Shown: one piece after another, positions 46,982 through 56,044 of the stretch
How positions within the stretch are numbered: position 1 is the first letter of the stretch
Layout: the number at the start of each line of letters is the position of its first letter
Assembly: GCF_026262505.1 (NCBI RefSeq)
Contig: NC_067207.1
Location: forward strand, 27,868,082-27,932,081
Direction: 5' to 3'
Source of the DNA: Trichomonas vaginalis G3
Lineage: Eukaryota; Parabasalia; Trichomonadida; Trichomonadidae
DNA: 64,000 bases
Notes under the pieces: model-generated
Told to the model about the DNA's origin: nothing
Seen by the model: only the letters and a program-made list of their open reading frames with translations
The model's database searches: none
Made by a program: the position numbers and the translations under genes

Positions 46982-49135
46982 ATGCCCCCGTATAGAATGG
47001 ATAGAAAATCTGCTAGAATAAAAGCAGAGTTAGAAAGATATGGTTGGAAAGTTTCGAAGAATTTTAAATATAGGAAGGGAAGACCCATAAAAGTCTATGA
47101 CAAATTGTCTGGTCTTCGCTACGAAATGGAATTGGAAACAGCACGCGCAAATTATCCAAACAGACTAGAGAGGTTAGAAGAAGAACGTCTTATGGACATG
47201 CCTTTCGATGTTTCTGAACCGCAAGTTGAAGGACACGACGGCTTTGCCAGATTCTATTGGAAACATGACGAACAATTGCATCCTTTGAGAAGGAAAAAAG
47301 GAAAAGGTGAAGACGCACATGCTCCCATGGAAAGAACAAGATATGCATATGAAAAGTACCGTGAAGTTAGAAGTCAAATTACATCTGGTCGAACCTTTAC
47401 AGTAAACTTTGACGAAGGAAAGAACAAAGAAGGCTTCATGGGTGTACTTGCTGCCATACAAGACGGAAATAAGAAAGGATACAATCTCAGACTAACCATA
47501 ACAGATTTGGACGGTCACATTTACTATGCACATGGCAATGTCACAACAGCCGCACAACTTCTTGACGCTTTCAAGACTACAAAGAGAGAACAAATGTTTG
47601 ACTCCGACTCAGACATTTTGAATGCAATTGAAGGAATTGCAAGTGTCAAGTTCGAATGGTACCAACCTAACCCTCAAGCAGTCAGACAACATGCTGGATA
47701 CTTCCCGTTCATAAATAAGTCTGACATTGACTTGACAAGGTATGGAATTTACAATTCAATTGAAACAATTGTCAATGAACCTTGTATTCTTACATGTCTC
47801 AGGAACTCTGGTCTTGTTTCAGAAGAGAAGATGAAGTATCTTGAGTCATGTGTGAAGACAAGGTACATTCTCAGAGGTCAATTGGCAAAAATTGCACCGT
47901 TGGCAAATGTCAATATCCGAGTCAACATACCTACAGCTAAAGGTTCTTCACATGACGACTATGTTGTTGAGTTCAATTTACCATGGTTGAAGATTGCAAT
48001 TGTCCACAACCACTTCATGTTGAACGAAAGTCTTACAAACCCATTGTTCGGAAAAGGTAAGTGTAACATTGTCAGAGCTGTTAACATTCTTTTCGAGAAA
48101 GGTTTGTTGGAACCAATTCCAGATGACAAGCTGACAGAAACTTTTGTACCAAAAGACGAAACAAACTTTTCATTGTTAGCAAGACCAAAAGTTGTTCCAG
48201 ACAAAGTTCTAGTACAAAAGAAGTACACAATTCCACAAGGGGTTGGATTGTTCGGATACCAACCTGAACCAGAAGAACTTCCAATGAGGTTGCAAGAACT
48301 TCAAGATGCTATAAACAAACTTCCATTGAGACATCCAATTGACGTCAAATTGTATTGGAGAGCATCTGAGTTAGGTCAGAAAATTTTATATGAAACAGGT
48401 TGCTTCGACGATGTTTATGAGATAACAGGAGAAGTTTCTCAGAAGATAAGAGACTCACTTGAATTTCCACAAACTGGACCCATTGGATGCGATAAGTTCG
48501 ACTCAGATGAAAAGATATACTATGTCGACCTTAACGCTGCGTACATGAGGTTCGTCCAATATATCCCGACTGGAATTCCAAACGAAGATGGTGAGTTCCC
48601 GGGAAGGAACTATACAGTTGGAAAAGTCATACAACAACTGTATGATATTAGGAAAGCTTCAAACCCCAAACTTGCAATGACACTCAAATTGCTTATGAAT
48701 TCGACATGGGGATATTCCATTAAGAAACCTCAAGAGATGAAGAGTAAACATTATGAGAAGGTCGACAACTTTGTTGAAAGGTTTTCTCCTTTTGTTTTGA
48801 AGTACGAATTCACTCAAGGTCAAAGTGGCTTAGTAACCACATTAAAACCTATTGTCGAACATTGGTCTTACCCTCAGTTCGCAAAGGCAGTCCTTGACAA
48901 CTACAACAAATTTTTCTCCGAGGTCAAATCCAAAATTGTGGTTTACTATGAGAACATTGACGCACTCATGACGAACGAAGAAGGATACAACAAACTCATT
49001 GAAATGGGCATGGTCGGTGAAAAGATGGGCTGTTTTAAGCTAGATAAGGTATTTTCTGAAGTTCATGTTCTCTCCAAGCGAAAGTACTGGGCTGTTAAAG
49101 AAGATGGTGAAATAGTTAAACATTGCATGAAGTAA
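46982..49135 (+). CDS. B-family DNA polymerase (Polinton type)
   Basis: Open 717-aa frame. The palm is in the last third: YYVDLNAAYMRFVQYIPTG is the motif A region, KLLMNSTWGYSIK the motif B region (K-x-x-x-N-S-x-x-G), and VVYYENIDALM lies at the motif C position; KRKYW near the end is a further conserved polymerase motif. The N-terminal half is basic, with FARFYWKHDEQ and FDEGKNKEGFMGV regions I cannot assign. Expected role: element replication, protein-primed in known Polintons. Shorter than many Polinton polymerases. Confidence 0.87.
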   Translation: MPPYRMDRKSARIKAELERYGWKVSKNFKYRKGRPIKVYDKLSGLRYEMELETARANYPNRLERLEEERLMDMPFDVSEPQVEGHDGFARFYWKHDEQLHPLRRKKGKGEDAHAPMERTRYAYEKYREVRSQITSGRTFTVNFDEGKNKEGFMGVLAAIQDGNKKGYNLRLTITDLDGHIYYAHGNVTTAAQLLDAFKTTKREQMFDSDSDILNAIEGIASVKFEWYQPNPQAVRQHAGYFPFINKSDIDLTRYGIYNSIETIVNEPCILTCLRNSGLVSEEKMKYLESCVKTRYILRGQLAKIAPLANVNIRVNIPTAKGSSHDDYVVEFNLPWLKIAIVHNHFMLNESLTNPLFGKGKCNIVRAVNILFEKGLLEPIPDDKLTETFVPKDETNFSLLARPKVVPDKVLVQKKYTIPQGVGLFGYQPEPEELPMRLQELQDAINKLPLRHPIDVKLYWRASELGQKILYETGCFDDVYEITGEVSQKIRDSLEFPQTGPIGCDKFDSDEKIYYVDLNAAYMRFVQYIPTGIPNEDGEFPGRNYTVGKVIQQLYDIRKASNPKLAMTLKLLMNSTWGYSIKKPQEMKSKHYEKVDNFVERFSPFVLKYEFTQGQSGLVTTLKPIVEHWSYPQFAKAVLDNYNKFFSEVKSKIVVYYENIDALMTNEEGYNKLIEMGMVGEKMGCFKLDKVFSEVHVLSKRKYWAVKEDGEIVKHCMK

Positions 49136-49171
49136 AACATTGCATGAAGTAAAACATTGCATGAAGTAAAA
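49121..49171 (+). repeat. 17-bp triplication over the polymerase stop codon
   Basis: CATTGCATGAAGTAAAA three times in a row. The first copy encodes the last residues (HCMK) and stop; the others are downstream. Element 1 has one copy. Probably a slippage product. Confidence 0.9.
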
Positions 49172-49206
49172 CATTTTTTAAAACAGTATATTTTTACATA
49201 TATTAA

Positions 49207-50067
49207 ATGTTTCAGGTTGAAAAACAAAGAACAAAAGGAGCAGATACAAAACCGTTAGACTATATCTTTACAAATGCTGGTAGGACAATATCAGATGAAG
49301 AAATTTCATCCCGTACTTACAGGTTTGACTATCCAATTCGTTGGCTTCAAAGTCCTTCAGATGCAAAGGCAATAGGATTTAGAAGAGTTTTGTTTTCAAA
49401 TAGAACTAACGCTTTTATGTTTGCAGTATATTTTCATGGTCAGTATAGAGGTCCTAATGGTCTAATAGACAAATTTGATGAAATGAGAATCTTTACAATT
49501 CGTTCAGACGAAAGTCTTGAAAAAACTCTAAATGACTTTCAAACTCAAATAAACAAATACTACTGGGAATTTCAAGAAAAATACGATTCTTTACTAAATG
49601 GAACATACTATCTGAAACTAGAATATGACAAGATGAACTCCACAGTTTCATTTCAAAGGATTGAAAATAACCCTCCAAGAGATACACAGTTTTTATTTTG
49701 GGAAGTAGACAAACGTTCTTGGGCACAATTTCTTCGGTTACTAAACCAGAACGAACCATTACCACCTGACGGTCCGTTTAAATTTATACGCCCACCAACA
49801 GATTTGACAGTTTATAGAAACGTGTTTGACCCTCAAAATGTTATGTGTCATGCAAATTTCAGTTCAAGCAACAATAGTTTTCTGTGTATCGGTAAGGACT
49901 TTTATGACTTTGCTTCTAAATTCTACGAACCACCTAGTAACAGTTTCTCTGACTTTCAAGTTTGGTTCACAACAAATGGTGTGCAACATATAATACCATT
50001 GTACTATGACTTTTATCTCGAATTGTCTTTCATATACAACTACGGAAAAGTGCTGAAAAAGTATTGA
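49207..50067 (+). CDS. Paralog of the 282-aa structural-type protein (286 aa)
   Basis: MFQVEKQRTKGADTKPLDYIFTN shares TKPLD, YRFDYPIRWL, KAIGFRR, VFDPQNVMCHANFSSSNNSFLC and YEPPSNSFSDFQVWFTT with 42609-43457 but is far more diverged than the two elements are from each other, so the duplication is old or the gene was acquired from a related element. Absent from element 1. ATG preceded by TTTTTACATATATTAA. Confidence 0.65.
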   Translation: MFQVEKQRTKGADTKPLDYIFTNAGRTISDEEISSRTYRFDYPIRWLQSPSDAKAIGFRRVLFSNRTNAFMFAVYFHGQYRGPNGLIDKFDEMRIFTIRSDESLEKTLNDFQTQINKYYWEFQEKYDSLLNGTYYLKLEYDKMNSTVSFQRIENNPPRDTQFLFWEVDKRSWAQFLRLLNQNEPLPPDGPFKFIRPPTDLTVYRNVFDPQNVMCHANFSSSNNSFLCIGKDFYDFASKFYEPPSNSFSDFQVWFTTNGVQHIIPLYYDFYLELSFIYNYGKVLKKY

Positions 50068-50148
50068 ATGTGAAGATATTAGAAAATAACATTTTTTCTA
50101 ACATCGTAGAAAACTCATGAAAACAATTTATTTTTGTGAATATGTAAG

Positions 50149-50222
50149 CGGCTCATAGCTCAGTGGTATGGGCTACCTCGTTAAAGGCGTCGAAGACCTC
50201 GGTTCAAATCCCGATTCGCGCA
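50149..50222 (+). tRNA. tRNA-like gene with polymerase III signals, degenerate stems
   Basis: A box TAGCTCAGTGG (50156-50166) and B box GGTTCAAATCC (50201-50211) are near perfect, and a D arm (GCTC/GGGC) folds. The middle could place TAA as anticodon, but this is uncertain. Acceptor and T stems pair imperfectly, so aminoacylation is doubtful. It may be a tRNA relic, a tRNA-like RNA or a pol III promoter. No equivalent in element 1. Confidence 0.45.
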
Positions 50223-50224
50223 GG

Positions 50225-50230
50225 TTTTTT
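50225..50230 (+). terminator. T6 polymerase III terminator candidate
   Basis: Six T residues three bases after the tRNA-like sequence. Confidence 0.5.
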
Positions 50231-50326
50231 CCTTTTATGCAGTGAAATTTCATGTACATAGGTTACTTTGGTGTTAGACCCTAGTGAAGAAAATAGAACG
50301 ATATAAGTTTACATTTGTAAAGTTGG

Positions 50327-50606
50327 ACGATAAAAATCTCTGCTACTGTCAGTAAAAGTACTGCTACTGTCAGTAAAAGTACTGCTACTGTCAGTAAAAG
50401 TACTGCTACTGTCAGAAAAAGTACTGCTACTGTCAGTAGCAGTACTGCTAGGAGCAGTAAAAGTACTGCTACGAGCAGTAAAAAGGAAAATTTGAGAGGG
50501 TTTTCGACGATAAAGTACTGCTACTGTCAGTAAAAGTACTGCTACTGTCAGTAAAAGTACTGCTACTGTCAGTAGCAGTACTGCTAGGAGCAGAGATTTT
50601 TATCGT
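50327..50606. repeat. Bipartite 21-bp tandem array bounded by inverted repeats
   Basis: Unit AAAAGTACTGCTACTGTCAG plus one base, about nine copies with variants, rich in the palindrome AGTACT. The array is split by AAATTTGAGAG at 50488-50498, as in element 1, and closed by a perfect 18-bp inverted repeat: ACGATAAAAATCTCTGCT at 50327-50344 and its complement at 50589-50606. Confidence 0.9.
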
Positions 50607-50607
50607 T

Positions 50608-50847
50608 GTGGTCCGACGGTTAAGCCACCAACGAATGTCCCACGTCCCACCAACCGAGTCCAATCTCAATCCAGAGGAACCTAAAGCACCAGCCCCTGCA
50701 CCTCAGTTCCAGCAATTCCAATCTCAATCCAAATTACTACCAATTCCAATACAAATCGAAGAAGGTCTGAACCGCTTACGCAAAGAGTATGCTACAGCTC
50801 CAATTGAGAGAAAGTTGTTGCTAAATTCAGACAAAAATAATGTTTAG
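50608..50847 (+). pseudogene. Remnant of the Pro/Gln-rich gene
   Basis: Contains HVPPTE, PAPAPQFQQF and EEGLNRLRKEYATAP, matching segments of the 205-aa protein of element 1 (14345-14962). Same position relative to the 21-bp array. Broken copy. Confidence 0.65.
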
Positions 50848-51185
50848 GGTAGATGGGTATATCTAACCTCTTTTCTAACCTCTTTTCTAACCTCTTGAAT
50901 TTTCATGACTTCTTCGTAAATGTTTTGTCATGACTTCTTCGTAATGAGTGTAAAGGACCCAAAAATAATGTTTAGGGTAGATGGGTATATCTAACCTCTT
51001 TTCTAACCTGTTTTCTACCCTCTTGAATTTTCATGACTTCTTCGTAAATGTTTTGTCATGACTTCTTCGTAATGAGTGTAAAGGACCCAAAAATAATGTT
51101 TAGGGTAGAAGGGTATATCTAACCTGTTTTCTAACCTGTTTTCTACCCTCTTGAATTTTCATGAATTTTCCCGAAATAAAAAAAT
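50838..51185. repeat. Three tandem GGGTAGA/TAACC units, about 125-bp period
   Basis: Each unit runs AATAATGTTTAGGGTAGA, GGGTATATCTAACC, one or two TTTTCTAACC, CTCTTGAATTTTCATGA, then CTTCTTCGTAAATGTTTTG. Inside a unit, GGGTAGA and GGTTA sites face TAACC and TACCC, so it can fold back. No gene in this stretch. Confidence 0.85.
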
Positions 51186-51236
51186 AAAGTTAGTTTTATT
51201 TTTTTATTTTTTTTTATTTTGTATGTAAGGACAGAT
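51186..51236 (+). promoter_or_regulatory. Shared leader of the KilA-N-type cassettes
   Basis: AAAGTTAGTTTTATTTTTTT and TATTTTGTATGTAAGGACAG directly before ATG 51237. The same leader precedes 53583 and 54283, and a shorter form precedes 52073. It contains ATGTAA, a start codon followed at once by a stop. Confidence 0.65.
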
Positions 51237-51899
51237 ATGTCATTCGAAGCAAAAACGTTCACGAACAAATATAATGGCGAAACATTCACAAAAGGCACTT
51301 ATAACGGTATTGAAGTCTTACGTAGAGACAAGGATGGTTATATAAATGCAACAAATATGTGTCAGCAGTTTAGGAAAGACTTTAGAAAGTTGTTGGAAAA
51401 TAAGTCCTGGGAAGAGTATTATAAGGCATTTTGTGAAGAATATAGCAACCGCCAGAATTCTTCCGGTTGCTTTTTATACAAAATTCATGCAGGAATTCCT
51501 GATGAAATCAAACAGGTTAGAGGAACGTATGTAGACCCAAGACTTATAAACTATATAGCAATGTGGGCTTCTCCAAAATATTGCATAGCAGTTGGAAAAA
51601 TTATGGACTCCATAGACAAGAAAGTTCATGAGAAGTTAGATGAAGAAGAACTTGAAGATACAGTAGAAAATGCTAAACCTTTGTTCGAACAAGAAGTTAG
51701 AAAAATGTGCGGAAAACAATTAGAACATGAACGTGAGATATGTTATGGTTATAGAGACTCTCCATACGAACTAGACCAATGGGAACAAGAAGATTTAAAG
51801 AGAGAATTTAGAGAATATGAACTCGCTAAGATAGCATTTGAAGCTGCAGAAAAGAAGTTAAAAGTTTGGGGTCGTTTTGTAAAAAAATATTGTGAGTAA
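51237..51899 (+). CDS. KilA-N domain protein (220 aa)
   Basis: Residues 15-130 match the KilA-N DNA-binding domain of phages, NCLDVs and Polinton-like elements: YNGIEVLRRDKDGYINATNMC, then RGTYVDPRLINYIAMWASPKYCIAVGKIMD. The rest is a charged helical tail. Start set at MSFEAK because the frame upstream has no ATG. A DNA-binding regulator is the likely role. Only in the element 2 island. Confidence 0.85.
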   Translation: MSFEAKTFTNKYNGETFTKGTYNGIEVLRRDKDGYINATNMCQQFRKDFRKLLENKSWEEYYKAFCEEYSNRQNSSGCFLYKIHAGIPDEIKQVRGTYVDPRLINYIAMWASPKYCIAVGKIMDSIDKKVHEKLDEEELEDTVENAKPLFEQEVRKMCGKQLEHEREICYGYRDSPYELDQWEQEDLKREFREYELAKIAFEAAEKKLKVWGRFVKKYCE

Positions 51900-52072
51900 A
51901 TGAACCATTTATTTTTATTGAATTCAGCAAAAATAATGTTTAGGGTAGATGGGTATATCTAACCTCTTTTCTAACCTCTTTTCTACCCTCTTGAATTTTC
52001 ATGAATTTTCCCGAAATAAAAAATAAAGTTAGTTTTTTTTAAAAAAATATTTTTTATTTTTATTGTAAGAAC
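51900..52072. repeat. GGGTAGA/TAACC unit and cassette leader
   Basis: One unit near 51936-51990, then the AAAGTTAGTTTTTTTT leader and TTGTAAGAAC before ATG 52073. Confidence 0.8.
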
Positions 52073-52987
52073 ATGTTAGCAACAACAGCACCAAACTCGT
52101 TAGTCATGAACCCAACTTCAATGTTAGTAGAGATGAAAAGCTTCATTCCTTCTTCATATACTTTCGAAACAGAAATCCAGAAGATAAAGCAAGAACTTCT
52201 CCAAGGAGATTTAGATTGCACTGCAAAAGATGAAACAGATGAAGAATATCTTTATGAAATGCAGGATATTATTGACCATCTACCTAAACTTCCTGAAATC
52301 CAACAACAAAAGCTTACTATTCCAGAATTCGATGAAATAGAAGTCAAAGCAACTGACTCAGTAGAAATAAAGAAGTTCATACGAAAGGTTAACTATGAGT
52401 TTCTTGGATTTCATTGCAACCACAAAGTCATGGACAAAGATTGCGATATGGTATATAAGAACATCTCTGACATATACAAATCTGGGGAGTTTAAGACCTA
52501 CGACAACTTTGTTTCGTTAGTTGCTGAATGTGTATGGCAGATAAGAGATAAAGATAGAAGAGGTAAGATATGGAATGAACAGATAAAACCCGCAACTTTT
52601 GAGTTAAAGAGAGCAATTGACGCCTTAGTCATACTAGCAGGTAAGGTTTCAGAATATAACGCAAAAATGAACCCACAATGTTCTAAATGTAAAGCAGCAA
52701 TGAGGAAATATAACTACTCCGTCAAAGAGATAGAACGTATGCGAAACGACTATGCTGACTTAAAGAGGGAGGCAGAGAAACCAGCAGAAGATAAAATGGA
52801 CATGTTGACATTTCTAAACAAAAACTATCCAACAGCTGACGATTTCCTTCTTTCAGATGTCAAGAAGAAATATAAAGAAACCTTCGGCATTGTTAAAACA
52901 TTCGATGTACTGACAGAAGAAATAGAAGCTACGAAATTGTTTAGAATTTCACGAATTCACAATGTTTACCATGTAAAACGCTTATAA
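52073..52987 (+). CDS. Maverick hypothetical protein, RRL-terminal (304 aa)
   Basis: MLATTAPNSLVMNPTSM start. Mostly helical and charged, with a possible zinc knuckle CSKCKAAMRKYNY near residue 207 and C/H residues at GFHCNHKVMDKDC. The last 80 residues are a Lys/Glu helix ending HNVYHVKRL. Not recognised. The broken element 1 counterpart sits beside the ATPase; here KilA-N-type genes lie between. Flanked by repeat units on both sides. Confidence 0.6.
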   Translation: MLATTAPNSLVMNPTSMLVEMKSFIPSSYTFETEIQKIKQELLQGDLDCTAKDETDEEYLYEMQDIIDHLPKLPEIQQQKLTIPEFDEIEVKATDSVEIKKFIRKVNYEFLGFHCNHKVMDKDCDMVYKNISDIYKSGEFKTYDNFVSLVAECVWQIRDKDRRGKIWNEQIKPATFELKRAIDALVILAGKVSEYNAKMNPQCSKCKAAMRKYNYSVKEIERMRNDYADLKREAEKPAEDKMDMLTFLNKNYPTADDFLLSDVKKKYKETFGIVKTFDVLTEEIEATKLFRISRIHNVYHVKRL

Positions 52988-52992
52988 AATAA

Positions 52993-53480
52993 CTGGGGTA
53001 GAAAAGAGGGTAGATATCAGGTTAGATCTACCCATCTACCCTAAACATTATTTTTGTCTGATTTACGCTCATTACGAAGAAGTCTTGACAAAACATTTAC
53101 GAAGAAATCTTGACAAAACATTTACGAAGAAATCATGAAAATTCAAGAGGTGAGAAAACATTTACGAAGAAATCTTGACAAAACATTTACGAAGAAATCA
53201 TGAAAATTCAAGAGGTGAGAAAACATTTACGAAGAAATCATGAAAATTCAAGAGGTGACAAAACATTTACGAAGAAATCATGAAAATTCAAGAGGTGACA
53301 AAACATTTACGAAGAAATCATGAAAATTCAAGAGGTGAGAAAACATTTACGAAGAAGTCTTGACAAAACATTTACGAAGAAGTCTTGACAAAACATTTAC
53401 GAAGAAATCATGAAAATTCAAGAGGGTAGAAAAGAGGGTAGATATCAGGTTAGATCTACCCATCTACCCTAAACATTATT
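52993..53480. repeat. Two GGGTAGA/TAACC units bracketing a 40-bp-type tandem array
   Basis: Inverted-orientation units near 52993-53045 and 53422-53475. Between them, about eight imperfect copies of ACATTTACGAAGAAATCATG and AAAATTCAAGAGGTGA-type segments. The array looks like expansion of the spacer found in the other units. No gene seen. Confidence 0.85.
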
Positions 53481-53582
53481 TTTACTGAAAAATGACCAAA
53501 TTTCATGAATTTCCTTAAGATAGAAAAAATAAAGTTAGTTTTATTTTTTTATTTTTTTTTTATTTTGTATGTAAGAACAGAA

Positions 53583-54195
53583 ATGTTAAACATTGAGTTT
53601 GAAACAGTTAGAAAGATAGACAATGACACCAAATTGGTTAGAATAGGTGATTTAAACGTAAGATACTCAAAGAAATACAACAAATATTCTTTGTCAGACA
53701 TTATATCTCCATCTGGAAAGAAAACATGGCATTGGGTTGGAATTGCTTCAACTCAGAAAATTTTGACAAGAAATCCTGAGCTTATGATATCGGTAAGATT
53801 CTGTGGAACTACAGCATATCTCATCGACAAAAGTCTCATATACAATAGTTTTGTTATGGATTGACCCAGTTGTTGGATATAACTTCATAACATATGGTTC
53901 GTTCGACTCAGAACGTTGCAGTGAAGGCTTACTTTACATCGTTCAGAAACCGAAGGACTTCAATACAAAAAGATATAAGATAGGAAGAACATATAATATA
54001 ACTCAAAGATATGACAGTACAGTCAATAGAGTCAAGGTTGTGTTCGTTAACGATATGAGAGCTGCAGAAACAGAACTACTTGAAAAGTTTGAGAAAATGT
54101 ATGGTGCTCCCATAAAAGGTAAAGAAACGTTTGAAGTAGATGAGATAGATAAAGCTATAAAATTATTTGACAAAGTTGCTGAAAAATACATGTAA
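53583..54195 (+). pseudogene. T5orf172 (GIY-YIG-like) nuclease gene, broken copy
   Basis: Preceded by the shared cassette leader. The N-terminal segment (LVRIGDLNVRYSKKYNKYSL) may be a small DNA-binding domain. The C-terminal segment has GLLYIVQKP, YKIGRTYNITQRY and AAETELLEKFEKMYG, the pattern of T5orf172/MUG113 domains of the GIY-YIG superfamily, common in viral KilA-N and Bro-type proteins. Broken copy in this element. Confidence 0.65.
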
Positions 54196-54282
54196 AGCGT
54201 TTATTTTTGGTCTTTTGTGAAAGTCAGAAAATAAAGTTAATTTTATTTTTTTTATTTTTTTATTTTGTATGTAAGGACAGAT

Positions 54283-55122
54283 ATGTCAACAACAGAGAAC
54301 ACAACAACAGTTATAGTCCATGAAGCTATAAATGAAGAATATGAGTGGGTTCAGTTTAACAAACAACTCCGTCTCATTCGTTCGGTCAAAGACGATATGT
54401 ACCAAATGCAAAGTATTTTGACAGCATGTTTTGCTCCAGATACTAAGCTTCCTAAAGACTGGTTTAGGAACCAAAGCACACAAGAACTTTTGAGCGAAGC
54501 ACAGCGAGACATACTTTTTTCTGAAAACAGTGAAGAACAGCGAGTAGGGAAGAAACCCCAGTCGCCAAAACTCTATGAAAATCGTGAAAAATTGCCAAAC
54601 GGTTTGAGAGGATATTATGTACATAGACTTCTTGTAAATGCTGTTGCAATGTGGGCTTCACCTCGTTACGCTTGGAATATTTACAGACTTCTTGACGAAA
54701 TTCATAGACAAGAACGTGAAGAGCTAGAGAACAAGCTTGAAGCAAAAGACAAAAGCATTCAGAAAAGAATACCACGTTCGGTACCAAAAGGTAAGGAAAA
54801 GAACTATAAGTATATGATTTATACTGAAGAGATGGAAAATGAAGAAGACAGAGATATGGTTATGTTGCATTTAGTCAGAAGAAACAACAAAAGCTTTTAC
54901 GACCTTGCTAAGATTTACAAATCTGACAGAAATTGGTTCTATCGCGAAAACTTACCGATTTCAATGACACCGAATGAAGATGTGAAACAAATAGTTCAAG
55001 ATACGTTACCTCAAACACACTATGATATTAAAGGTTGTACAATTCTTACCTTCAAAGAAGATTTGCCATTGTTAAAGGAAAAAATAACAGAGTATTTTGA
55101 CAACTTCAAACAAGCAGAGTAA
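54283..55122 (+). CDS. KilA-N plus DUF3627-like protein (279 aa)
   Basis: Residues 1-150: KilA-N-like region with LPNGLRGYYVHRLLVNAVAMWASPRYAWNIYRLLDEI. A coiled coil (about 145-165) follows. Residues 180-279: YKYMIYTEEMENEEDRDMVMLHLVRRN ... NWFYRENLPISMTPNEDV, matching the DUF3627 type found after KilA-N in entomopox-like and NCLDV proteins. Same cassette leader as 51237. Likely a DNA-binding regulator. Confidence 0.75.
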   Translation: MSTTENTTTVIVHEAINEEYEWVQFNKQLRLIRSVKDDMYQMQSILTACFAPDTKLPKDWFRNQSTQELLSEAQRDILFSENSEEQRVGKKPQSPKLYENREKLPNGLRGYYVHRLLVNAVAMWASPRYAWNIYRLLDEIHRQEREELENKLEAKDKSIQKRIPRSVPKGKEKNYKYMIYTEEMENEEDRDMVMLHLVRRNNKSFYDLAKIYKSDRNWFYRENLPISMTPNEDVKQIVQDTLPQTHYDIKGCTILTFKEDLPLLKEKITEYFDNFKQAE

Positions 55123-55148
55123 ATGAACCATTTATTTTTATTGACTTT

Positions 55149-56008
55149 TTACAATTTGAACTTTGTTCGCGTAGATATGAATTCTGAAAGAAGTATGAGG
55201 GTCTTGTATGACTTTGTACTTCTCCATAGTTCATGTCTGTCAAACTTACCTGCCATGGACTCTTTCATAAGTTCCATGAAATCGTCTTCGGACAATCCGG
55301 GGAAAAGTACAATGTCAGTAAGTATTCTTTTAACATCCTTACTTAAACTCTTTGCTGTCTGTACACATATTACGACTGAGATGTTAAAGTGTCTGAGCTT
55401 CTTAAGAATTCGACACATATCTTGTTCTCTATTCTTAAGCAAAGGATGAGAAGCAAAGTCATCTAAGATAAGAAGACATCTATGAGGGTAAGTCTTCCAA
55501 TCGTAAGATTGCAATTTCTTCGAAATGTATTCTATCTCTTTCTGTTTGTTTCTGAAGTGTTTCTTCTCTAATATTCTCTGCATTTCCTCATTAGGTTCTT
55601 TAAACTTAGAATTTATATACTCATTTATAGCATTATACTTCAAAACTCTTCTTTGGTACTTCTTTATCCAATCTAACAACTCAGAGTCTTTTATACATAC
55701 TAACTTAGACTTCTTTATAATATCTTTGAACGAATTGACGGTTTGGTCAAATTGACCAGAAGTACTACAAATAACAACCAACTCATAGAATGGGTTCTTC
55801 TCATCTAGTTCTTGTTGTTGTGCAGCCATTTAAGATAAGTGAAAGTCTTACCCGACCCAGGTGGTGCAATTAGACCTGTTATACCATTCTGAGCAAATAA
55901 GAACTTGTCATGTATAGGCTTTATCTGAGCATTTTCTAACTTCCTCTTGTTCTTATTTAAAACATTCTCAAATTTCTTGTCAATGTCAGCAAACTTTTTT
56001 TCTAACAT
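55149..56008 (-). pseudogene. A32-like packaging ATPase, element 2 (broken copy)
   Basis: Counterpart of the open gene at 11466-12338, with the same Walker A (APPGSGKT) and Walker B (LLILDDF) segments. Broken copy. Confidence 0.85.
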
Positions 56009-56044
56009 ATTTTTAGAAAAATTAAAATTTTTATCTTTTAGAAA

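Noticed and set aside
51219-51236. Short intron suggested by GTATGT...ACAG before the KilA-N genes
   Set aside because: Only 14 bases between the signals and no branch-site motif (ACTAAC) as used in trichomonad introns; treated as a shared leader.
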